DNA of 8,443 bases. It comes from Actinomycetota bacterium (GTDB taxonomy: Bacteria > Actinomycetota > Acidimicrobiia > Acidimicrobiales > Microtrichaceae). Under the pieces are notes generated by a model. The model saw only the letters and a list, made by a program, of their open reading frames with translations, did not search any database and was not told the DNA's origin. Position numbers and translations under genes: made by a program. Shown here one piece after another: positions 1-5,476 of this stretch. The stretch spans positions 1-8,443 of the forward strand of contig WLLG01000071.1 of NCBI GenBank assembly GCA_009700815.1, given 5' to 3'. Positions within the stretch are counted from its first letter, which is position 1; each line of letters opens with the position of its first letter.

Positions 1-608
1 CAGGTGAGGTTTCCGAGGGTGGCGTATTGCGCCACCATCCGCAGAGTCTTCTTTTCACCGCTACCCCCAATCATCACGGGAATGGAAGACAGCGGTGCTG
101 GCTGATTGATTGCCTGCGTGATTTTGTAGTGCTTGCCATCGATCGAGGGCCGCTCATCTCGAAGCATCGGCAAGATGACCTGCAGAGCCTCTTCAAGCAT
201 CTCGAACCGATCCGTGAAGGTGCCGAATTCGATGCCAAAGGAATCATGTTCGAGCTCAAACCAGCCACATCCGATTCCTAGCTGTGCCCTACCCCCGGAG
301 ACGATGTCGAGTGTGGTCACTGCCTTGGCCAAGATTGCCGGGTTGCGATAGGTGTTGCCTGTTACAAGGGCTCCGAGTCGAACCGAAGAAGTAACCGAGG
401 CAAGAGCGCCCAAGAGGGTGTACGCCTCGAGCATGAAGTCATCGGGTTCTCCCAGGCCAGGTAGCTGGTAGAAGTGATCCATGACTAACACCGTGTCGAA
501 TCCAGATGCTTCGGCAACCTGAGCGGCAGCAACAACTGTTGGGAAAATCTTCTCGGGGCTTCCACCGGGAAAGTTAAAGTTGGGGATCTGAAGTCCAAGT
601 TTGGTCAT
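1..608 (-). CDS. F420-dependent LLM-class oxidoreductase, Rv1855c-like (3' end outside window)
   Basis: The reading frame is open on the minus strand from ATG at 608 to the left edge, giving the first 202 residues; family members are usually near 300, so about one third is missing. It begins MTKLGLQIPNF and continues with FPGG (residues 13-16), VMDHF (42-46), RLGALVTGNTYRNPAILAK, TTLDIVSGGRAQLGIGCGWF and a late IGGSGEKKTLRMVAQYA. These are the conserved strand and loop signatures of bacterial luciferase-like TIM barrels, most like the Rv1855c-type subfamily that uses reduced F420. Such enzymes transfer hydride to or from a small organic substrate in the cytoplasm; the substrate here is unknown. 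No clear ribosome binding site precedes the ATG. The gene is divergent from the operon at 776-3232, with 167 nt between them, so shared control is plausible. The family call is firm; the cofactor follows from the subfamily and FMN use is not excluded. Confidence 0.9.
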   Translation of the reverse strand, partial: MTKLGLQIPNFNFPGGSPEKIFPTVVAAAQVAEASGFDTVLVMDHFYQLPGLGEPDDFMLEAYTLLGALASVTSSVRLGALVTGNTYRNPAILAKAVTTLDIVSGGRAQLGIGCGWFELEHDSFGIEFGTFTDRFEMLEEALQVILPMLRDERPSIDGKHYKITQAINQPAPLSSIPVMIGGSGEKKTLRMVAQYATLGNLT

Positions 609-775
609 GCACCAGTGTGACAGAAGTTGTGCCTGAGAATCTATTGGCAGGAGCGATGCAGCAGGGGCAGCAGCAGGGTCTAAATTGGTGCAGTATGAGT
701 GCTAGTTGTTAGTACGACCTGACTACTATTTCTTGGTACGTCATGACTGCAACCCTTACAGCGACATGAATCGAG
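609..775. promoter_or_regulatory. Divergent control region between the LLM gene and the DUF1330 operon
   Basis: This 167-nt gap separates two divergent genes and must hold both promoters. On the plus strand TACTAT at 724-729 is a reasonable -10 element, but no good -35 lies at normal spacing. It is flanked by an imperfect 12-bp direct repeat, listed separately. A seven-codon reading frame starts at ATG 766 and ends in TGA at 787-789, overlapping the start of the downstream gene in another frame. It has no ribosome binding site and is probably chance. No strong promoter could be assigned for the minus-strand gene. Confidence 0.45.
712..747. repeat. Imperfect direct repeat around a putative -10 (operator candidate)
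   Basis: GTACGACCTGAC (712-723) and GTACGTCATGAC (736-747) match at 10 of 12 positions and start 24 bp apart. They bracket the putative -10 hexamer TACTAT at 724-729. The second copy contains the 8-bp palindrome GTCATGAC (740-747). The arrangement would suit a repressor bound across the promoter, but this is inferred from position alone; no regulator gene is visible in the window. Confidence 0.35.
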
Positions 776-1666
776 ATGAAGATGACTGAGAAATCTCAGG
801 TTGAAAATTCGGTAACGGACCTCTCCGTTCGTTACGGGCAGATCGACTTCGACTACGGACTGCGCCTTGCGACTACCGCCGAGGATGAAGACGGCCCTGT
901 GTGGATGGTCAACCTGATGCGATACCGCGACACCGCCCAGTACTCCGATGGCAGGGACTCAACGTTGAGCGGCCGTGAAGCCGACGATGCTTACGCTCCA
1001 ATCGAGTCGCTTGCAGCGGTTGGGGCTGAGGTGGTGTTTTTTGGAGATGTCGAGACGCAACTCCTTGGCGACCTTCCCCCCTGGGATCGCGTAGCAGTAG
1101 TGAAATACCCAACCCGGCGTTCTTTTATGGACATGCAAGAACGCAAAGAGTTCAAGGATCAGCACCATCACAAAGATGCAGGCATGGAGGCAACGATCAT
1201 TCTGGGTTGCCAACCATTTGCCCACCCGGCGGCCCCAGAGGATCTGCCCGAAGTTGCACAGGTGCCGCACCCGTCCACGGCAGATGACCCAGCAGTCATG
1301 GTGGTACACGTCATTGGTTTTGACCGTGCTGAGTCTGAGCTCGAGCAAAGCATCGAACATATGACTGCCTATCAGGACCATGCAGTCAAAATTGGTGTTG
1401 CTAACGGAGTTCAAATCGCAGGATGGTTCAACGTTGAGGGCACCATCATTGGTGACGGCAGGCAATGGGACCAGGTTCGATTTAATGCCTTCCCGAGCAG
1501 GGCTGCGTTTATGGCCGTTGTCACTGACCCGGAAAGGCTTGCCGTTCAGGCAGAGCACCGTGAGACGGCAATGTCCGATACCTACACAATGATTGTGCGA
1601 CCGCTCATCAACAACATTGGCGCCTCGTATGCAGATGCTTTGTTGTCGGACAGCGAAGATCTGTGA
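776..1666 (+). CDS. Two-domain DUF1330-like protein (dimeric alpha/beta-barrel fold)
   Basis: This is a 296-residue soluble protein with no signal peptide or membrane segment. Residues about 40-147 look like one DUF1330-type ferredoxin-like domain: VWMVNLMRYRD at 42-52, GAEVVFFGDVE at 83-93, WDRVAVVKYPTRRSFMDM at 103-120, a histidine-rich HHHK at 130-133, and a closing strand ATIILGCQP. A second, more divergent copy follows from about 173: VMVVHVIGFD, a central VQIAGWFNVEGTIIGDG, then QVRFNAFPSRAAFMAVV and YTMIVRPL. The matching order of strands suggests internal duplication, so one chain could form the barrel that single-domain relatives make as dimers. DUF1330 proteins have no settled reaction; some dimeric alpha/beta-barrel relatives are small-molecule monooxygenases or isomerases. 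It is the first gene of a three-gene operon. The start is ATG 776; ATG 782, two codons later, is also possible, and neither has a good ribosome binding site. Confidence 0.8.
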   Translation: MKMTEKSQVENSVTDLSVRYGQIDFDYGLRLATTAEDEDGPVWMVNLMRYRDTAQYSDGRDSTLSGREADDAYAPIESLAAVGAEVVFFGDVETQLLGDLPPWDRVAVVKYPTRRSFMDMQERKEFKDQHHHKDAGMEATIILGCQPFAHPAAPEDLPEVAQVPHPSTADDPAVMVVHVIGFDRAESELEQSIEHMTAYQDHAVKIGVANGVQIAGWFNVEGTIIGDGRQWDQVRFNAFPSRAAFMAVVTDPERLAVQAEHRETAMSDTYTMIVRPLINNIGASYADALLSDSEDL

Positions 1667-1676
1667 GTCAGCAGCC

Positions 1677-2411
1677 ATGAGTCCAGTGCAACCGGAGCAG
1701 GCCTCGGTGGATACCACGTTCGAGATCACAACCCCGAACGCTGTTGCCTTTCATTTCGACCTGATGTGCCCGTATGCATTTCAAACCTCGCTATGGATGA
1801 GAGAGGTTCGAGATCAACTTGGACTTCGGGTGGACTGGCGGTTCTTTAGTCTTGAAGAGGTAAATCGAGTCGAGGGTAAGAAGCACCCATGGGAGCGCGA
1901 CTGGTCCTATGGGTGGTCCATGATGCGAATCGGGGCGTTCCTCCGAAGAATCGATATGAGCCTGCTTGATCAGTGGTACCTGCTTGCGGGTACGGCGCTG
2001 CATGTGGAGGGCCGCAAGCCCCATCGCTTGGAAGTTGCCGAGGAACTCCTTGTTGAACTGGGCCTTGATCCAGCGATGGTGCGCCAAGCGATTGACGATC
2101 CAACCACGACTGAAGAGGTTGCAGCCGAGCATCAGCAGGTTTTGGACCTTGGTGGATGGGGAGTGCCAACCTTGGTTTTCGACCATATTCCAAGCGGGCC
2201 TCAGGCGCTTTTTGGGCCTGTTCTGATCGACCCCCCGAGTGGGCAGGCTGCTGTTGAACTCTGGCAGGCCGTGACAGCTTGGTTGCAGTTCCCTCATCTG
2301 TTCGAATTGCAACGGCCAAAGCGGCCAGCAGATATTGAAGCAATCGCTGAGCAGTTCACTCCCTACTTTGAGGCTCGTGATTGGGTCTCCATCCAAAAGG
2401 ACACGCCCTGA
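1677..2411 (+). CDS. DsbA-fold thiol oxidoreductase/isomerase with CPYA motif (possibly mycothiol-dependent)
   Basis: This 244-residue cytoplasmic protein has no signal peptide. The first strand FHFDLMCPYAF places the active-site motif at C31-P32-Y33-A34, followed by the alpha-helical insertion of the DsbA/HCCA-isomerase family. A typical helix LEVAEELLVELGLDPAMVRQ comes next, and the cis-proline loop GGWGVPTLVF has V163-P164. Actinobacterial relatives such as Rv2466c carry CPWC and act as mycothiol-dependent reductases; here the second cysteine is alanine. That suits a one-cysteine mechanism through a mixed disulfide with mycothiol, or a GST-like isomerase role, rather than dithiol oxidation. 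It starts 10 nt after the DUF1330 stop. An in-frame extension upstream to 1593 lies wholly inside the previous gene and reads as out-of-frame sequence, so ATG 1677 is preferred. It ends in TGATG shared with the next gene. The fold is clear; the reaction is inferred. Confidence 0.85.
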   Translation: MSPVQPEQASVDTTFEITTPNAVAFHFDLMCPYAFQTSLWMREVRDQLGLRVDWRFFSLEEVNRVEGKKHPWERDWSYGWSMMRIGAFLRRIDMSLLDQWYLLAGTALHVEGRKPHRLEVAEELLVELGLDPAMVRQAIDDPTTTEEVAAEHQQVLDLGGWGVPTLVFDHIPSGPQALFGPVLIDPPSGQAAVELWQAVTAWLQFPHLFELQRPKRPADIEAIAEQFTPYFEARDWVSIQKDTP

Positions 2412-3232
2412 TGCCCACCATCGTTGCTAAAGAAACAATTGTTCCGTTGCTCGCCGAAGAATGGGCGGCAGTGGCCAAGATGTGTTCCTCGCTGCAGGAA
2501 GCCGAGTTCATGATGCAAAGTTGCCTTCCCGGGTGGACGGTCAAGGATCAGTTGAGTCACGTAACGGGTATCGAACTTATGCTGAACGGGGTACGCGCCC
2601 CAGAGGTGGATGTAACGCATCTGACCCACCTAAGGAATGACGTTGCCCGCATGGGCGAGGTCTGGGTAGAAGATATGCGGTCGCTCTCTGGCGCCGAGGT
2701 TCTACAGATATTTCTTGATGTCACGACTGAGCGACTCGCTGCGCTGAAGGCCATGAGTCAAGAACAGTTTGACGCCCACTCGTGGACTCCTGTGAGTGCC
2801 GATGAGACCTACGGCCGCTTTATGCGCATTCGCCACTACGACACTTTTATGCACGAACACGATATTCGTCAGGCGCTTGGCCTTGAGGATCGAGCAGACC
2901 CAGCCGCGATACGTTCAGCGCTGTCAGAGATCGAACCGTCGTTGGGATACATAGTCGGGCGTAAAGCGGGTTTGCCTGAAGGGTCAAGAATCCGCATCGA
3001 TCTGACTGGCGAAGTACAGCGCACCTACCTCGTCGAAGTGACGGATCGTGCCCGTGTGGTGGACAACCTTTCAGCCGCAGCCTCGGTTGAAGTGTCGATG
3101 CCCGTCATGGTGTTCTTTCGACTCACCGGCGGCCGCTGTGAACCAAGCGAGGTCATCGCAGAGCAGGTCCTACTTGCTGGAGATCAAGAACTTGCACTGC
3201 AGCTAGCTAGCAACTTGAGCTTTACGCTGTAA
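2411..3232 (+). CDS. Maleylpyruvate isomerase family mycothiol-dependent enzyme (MDMPI/DinB-like)
   Basis: This 273-residue protein is read from ATG 2411, which overlaps the previous stop as TGATG, a sign of translational coupling. A ten-codon upstream extension is out-of-frame sequence of the previous gene. The N-terminal four-helix DinB-like domain carries PGWTVKDQLSHVTGIE, with H50 as the first expected metal ligand. The signature RIRHYDTFMHEHDIRQALG (139-157) supplies D144 and H148. Known mycothiol maleylpyruvate isomerases use H, E and H in this pattern, so aspartate replaces glutamate here. The C-terminal part, about 165-273, ends with MVFFRLTGGR and LLAGDQELALQLASNL, matching the SCP2-like domain found in this family. 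Members use a divalent metal to activate mycothiol for isomerisation, conjugation or dehalogenation of small molecules. The substrate cannot be assigned. The 3' end overlaps the convergent hydrolase gene by 11 bp. Confidence 0.88.
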   Translation: MPTIVAKETIVPLLAEEWAAVAKMCSSLQEAEFMMQSCLPGWTVKDQLSHVTGIELMLNGVRAPEVDVTHLTHLRNDVARMGEVWVEDMRSLSGAEVLQIFLDVTTERLAALKAMSQEQFDAHSWTPVSADETYGRFMRIRHYDTFMHEHDIRQALGLEDRADPAAIRSALSEIEPSLGYIVGRKAGLPEGSRIRIDLTGEVQRTYLVEVTDRARVVDNLSAAASVEVSMPVMVFFRLTGGRCEPSEVIAEQVLLAGDQELALQLASNLSFTL

Positions 3233-4031
3233 CAGATAGTGCCGCTCTAACAGATTGTGCCGGTAACGCTGCGCTGCTCGCATCTTGAAACCTTGTTTGG
3301 TTCAGCGCGGTTCGCAAGAAGGGTTCAAACATGTCTGCCCAGGCTGTGTGGCCTTGACAGTTTGGGTGAAAGCGGTCCTCTGCAAAGAGGTCCGTGGTGC
3401 AAGACCTAAATATCGAATCCGATAATTCTCGCACTGGAACTCGAGTCACTCGATTGACCCGATCAGCAACCTGAGTATGAATCTGATCGATGGTTGCACT
3501 CCGATGTGCCGCTAGGGCCCGCAAACTCTTTGGCAGGCGCGGAATCACTGACAAGTCGCCGATCCCCAAGCTGAGAACGGGCGCTACGTGGCTGAGTCGA
3601 TTGAGCAGTGTTTGAAGGTCCCTTCGGAACAGCCGAGTCGAGGTTGCGTGTAGGGCATCGTTGGAGCCGACTGCAAGAACAAACAGGTCGGGTTTCGTCA
3701 GAGCTGCATCATCGGCCTGCTGGAGCAGGACATCACGCACTCGCGATCCACCTTTGGCATGGCTGCGAAGCTCTACGTTGCTTTGCAACCGGTCAACGAG
3801 TTGTGCAATCCAAATCTCGGAACCAGCACGAAGCCCAGGTCCGGTCAGGGAACTATCGCCCAGAATGGCGATGTGAACAGGATCTCCGGCCGGATTGCCG
3901 TAATTGCCGCTTGCACAAAGATCCGCAAATCGGGGTAGGGAAGCATTCGCTGTGTGCAATGCCTGAACCCACAGCCCGCCGGCTGTCGCGAGCGCCAAGC
4001 TCGGTACCCCAATCGCAACCTCTCTCCTCAT
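3222..4031 (-). CDS. Exported SGNH/GDSL-family hydrolase
   Basis: This 269-residue protein starts at ATG 4031 with MRRE, followed by a hydrophobic stretch (about residues 6-25) and AxxANA before SLPRF. That is consistent with a Sec signal peptide or N-terminal anchor, so the enzyme probably acts outside the membrane. The SGNH blocks occur in order: ILGDSSLTGPG with Ser60 as nucleophile, AKGGSRVRDV with the oxyanion glycine near 94-95, LAVGSND with Asn124, and EDRFHPN with Asp219 and His222 completing the triad. The family contains esterases, lipases and carbohydrate deacetylases; nothing here selects a substrate. GTG at 4049 would add six residues and is a possible alternative start; ATG 4031 was chosen because MRRE makes a better signal-peptide n-region. 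The C-terminus is made of an 18-bp duplication and overlaps the convergent MDMPI gene by 11 bp. Confidence 0.88.
   Translation of the reverse strand: MRREVAIGVPSLALATAGGLWVQALHTANASLPRFADLCASGNYGNPAGDPVHIAILGDSSLTGPGLRAGSEIWIAQLVDRLQSNVELRSHAKGGSRVRDVLLQQADDAALTKPDLFVLAVGSNDALHATSTRLFRRDLQTLLNRLSHVAPVLSLGIGDLSVIPRLPKSLRALAAHRSATIDQIHTQVADRVNRVTRVPVRELSDSIFRSCTTDLFAEDRFHPNCQGHTAWADMFEPFLRTALNQTRFQDASSAALPAQSVRAALSVTA
3225..3260. repeat. 18-bp tandem duplication at the convergent gene junction
   Basis: CGCTGTAACAGATAGTGC (3225-3242) is followed directly by CGCTCTAACAGATTGTGC (3243-3260), matching at 16 of 18 positions. The first copy holds the stop codon of the plus-strand MDMPI gene (3230-3232). 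Both copies encode the last residues of the minus-strand SGNH hydrolase, seen as the repeated hexapeptides AQSVRA and ALSVTA. The unit keeps the hydrolase frame because it is a multiple of three. Confidence 0.8.
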
Positions 4032-4096
4032 GCCCTCTACGTTGGGCACTCATGTGACATTCGTCAAGAGGTAAAAAGACCATTGCGATCCTTGTT

Positions 4097-4124
4097 TTGG
4101 ATTCATTGCAGTCCGCGCTATGCG
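4097..4124 (+). promoter_or_regulatory. Putative promoter of the di-iron protein gene
   Basis: TTGGAT (4097-4102) and TATGCG (4119-4124) are spaced by 16 bp, which is acceptable for a housekeeping sigma factor although the -10 is weak. Transcription would begin near 4131, leaving a leader of about 50 nt that contains the inverted repeat at 4142-4164. It is identified by pattern only. Confidence 0.35.
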
Positions 4125-4141
4125 TTTTACCTGTTCCGCGC

Positions 4142-4164
4142 AGTAGTTTCAGAGGGTAACTACT
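4142..4164. repeat. Inverted repeat in the leader of the di-iron gene
   Basis: AGTAGTT (4142-4148) and AACTACT (4158-4164) are perfect inverted copies separated by 9 nt. They lie just before the ribosome binding site GGGGGA (4171-4176). The repeat could be a protein operator or a small mRNA hairpin; the A/T-rich 7-bp arms make an operator somewhat more likely than a strong RNA structure. Confidence 0.45.
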
Positions 4165-4181
4165 TAAGCAGGGGGAACCTT

Positions 4182-5333
4182 ATGAGTCGCACTGATGCCG
4201 AGATCCTTGATCGTGATGAAGTCAATGACCTTGACGCAATCCTGGCGTTGACGAACACCGACATCTCCGAGTCGATTCACGCCGTCACCGATAACGCTGA
4301 CGCGATCTTCACGTGGAACTACGAAAAGGGTGAGCGCCCCGGCCTGAACAAGCTCTATGAAAAGGCCAAGCATTCCATGTGGAATGGCGAGACTGATCTG
4401 GATTGGTCAATTGAAGTAGACCAAGAGCGAATCGCTCGGGAGTCGCCGATGACGATGAACACAGCGCTCATTGCGGAACTGGGAATCGACCTGAGTCGAA
4501 CCTCGTTTGCTAGCTGGGGTGACGAAGAGTGGATCAAACTTGCCGTTGAATCCCAAAACTGGAGCCTGAGTCAGTTCATGCACGGCGAGCAGGGCGCGCT
4601 GGTCTGCACGGCCAAGATTGTTGAGACTGTTCCTTGGATTGATGCCAAGTACTACGCCTCGACTCAAGTCATGGACGAGGCCCGCCATGTTGAAGTCTTT
4701 GCCAAGTACTTAGACACGAAGTGCTCAGGTCATTACCCCGTCAACCATCACCTGCGGGCATTGCTCGACGACATCATCAGCGATAGCCGCTGGGACATGA
4801 CCTACCTAGGCATGCAGATCATGATCGAGGGCCTAGCGCTTGCCGCATTTGGGATGGCCTATCAGGTCACGCCAGACCCTCTGCTCAAGCAACTGCTTCG
4901 GTACGTCATGAGCGACGAGGCTCGCCACGTTGCCTTCGGAGTATTGAGTCTGCAGGAGTACTACACCGAGTTGAACTCTGCTGAATTGTTGGAACGTCAA
5001 GAGTTTGCGTTCGAGGCTGCAGTGCGAATGAGAGACCGCTTCTTGCAACAAGAGGTATGGGAGAACCTTGGCATTCCTGTTCGTGAGGCAATCTCGCTGT
5101 TCAAACAAGATGACCCGGAACTGAAGAATCAGGACCCGTTCCAGCAACTGTTGTTCTCTAAGATTGTTCCGAACTGCAAGAAGCTGGGCTTGCTTGATGC
5201 CAACGATGGATGGCTCCGTAAGCGGTTTGACACGCTTGGAGTGACTCAGTTCGAGGACTGGGCCGACACCGGTGCGGAGTACGAGTCGCTCGATGAGGTG
5301 GCCAAGGACCGGGCCGCAGCGCAGGCCGAATAG
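4182..5333 (+). CDS. Ferritin-like di-iron protein, probable oxygenase/oxidase
   Basis: This 383-residue soluble protein is predicted to be mostly helical, without a signal peptide. It holds two matching helix pairs with complete carboxylate-bridged di-iron ligands: E136 (HGEQGAL), then E166 and H169 (DEARHVEVF), and E216 (MIEGLAL), then E246 and H249 (DEARHVAFG). Each glutamate lies 30 residues before its ExxH, the standard 4Glu/2His plan of ferritin-like oxidases and oxygenases such as the AurF and R2-like groups. The N-terminal part has a distinctive MWNGETDLDWSIEVD (66-80) also seen in uncharacterised actinobacterial ferritin-like proteins, as I recall. The length argues for an enzyme rather than an iron-storage ferritin. 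No reductase or ferredoxin gene is adjacent, so the electron source is unknown. The start is ATG 4182 with GGGGGA about 5-6 nt upstream; the frame is open back to 3954, but that part overlaps the divergent hydrolase gene and looks non-coding. Confidence 0.87.
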   Translation: MSRTDAEILDRDEVNDLDAILALTNTDISESIHAVTDNADAIFTWNYEKGERPGLNKLYEKAKHSMWNGETDLDWSIEVDQERIARESPMTMNTALIAELGIDLSRTSFASWGDEEWIKLAVESQNWSLSQFMHGEQGALVCTAKIVETVPWIDAKYYASTQVMDEARHVEVFAKYLDTKCSGHYPVNHHLRALLDDIISDSRWDMTYLGMQIMIEGLALAAFGMAYQVTPDPLLKQLLRYVMSDEARHVAFGVLSLQEYYTELNSAELLERQEFAFEAAVRMRDRFLQQEVWENLGIPVREAISLFKQDDPELKNQDPFQQLLFSKIVPNCKKLGLLDANDGWLRKRFDTLGVTQFEDWADTGAEYESLDEVAKDRAAAQAE

Positions 5334-5351
5334 CTTTTGGCGCTCGGACGT

Positions 5352-5375
5352 ACTTCTGAGCACACTTCTGAGGAC
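5352..5375. repeat. 12-bp tandem repeat after the di-iron gene
   Basis: ACTTCTGAGCAC (5352-5363) is followed at once by ACTTCTGAGGAC (5364-5375), with one mismatch. It lies between the stop codon and the terminator hairpin. It is probably a small slippage duplication with no evident function. Confidence 0.6.
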
Positions 5376-5398
5376 TGGGCTCAACAGACTGTAGAAAG

Positions 5399-5439
5399 AA
5401 GAACTCCCCTGGCCACTGGCCAGGGGAGTTCTTGGTTTT
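5399..5439. terminator. Bidirectional intrinsic terminator between convergent genes
   Basis: AAGAACTCCCCTGGCC (5399-5414) and GGCCAGGGGAGTTCTT (5418-5433) form a perfect 16-bp stem around the 3-nt loop ACT. On the plus strand the arm ends in TTCTT and continues GGTTTTG; on the minus strand it ends in TTCTTCTTTCT. Each direction therefore has a G+C-rich core followed by a pyrimidine/T-rich run. It sits between the stop of the plus-strand di-iron gene (5333) and the stop of the minus-strand lipoprotein gene (5477), so it can end both transcripts. Confidence 0.88.
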
Positions 5440-5445
5440 GATCTG

Positions 5446-5467
5446 CAATCGGCTCGCCGGCCGATTG
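5446..5467. terminator. Second hairpin downstream of the lipoprotein gene
   Basis: CAATCGGC (5446-5453) and GCCGATTG (5460-5467) form a perfect 8-bp stem with the 6-nt loop TCGCCG. It begins 10 nt after the minus-strand lipoprotein stop. No T-run follows in either direction, so it is more likely an accessory or transcript-stabilising structure than a classic intrinsic terminator. Confidence 0.5.
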
Positions 5468-5476
5468 GAGGTGGTC

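Noticed and set aside
766..789. Seven-codon leader frame before the DUF1330 gene
   Set aside because: No ribosome binding site and no regulatory codon pattern; frames this short arise often by chance.
959..1729. Long minus-strand frame (256 codons) opposite the DUF1330 gene
   Set aside because: Its predicted product has no recognisable domain, and the opposite strand encodes a clear domain protein in a well-packed operon. It is a shadow frame.
3954..4181. N-terminal extension of the di-iron protein to an ATG at 3954
   Set aside because: The extension overlaps the divergent hydrolase gene, has no family similarity, and lacks the good GGGGGA site found before ATG 4182.
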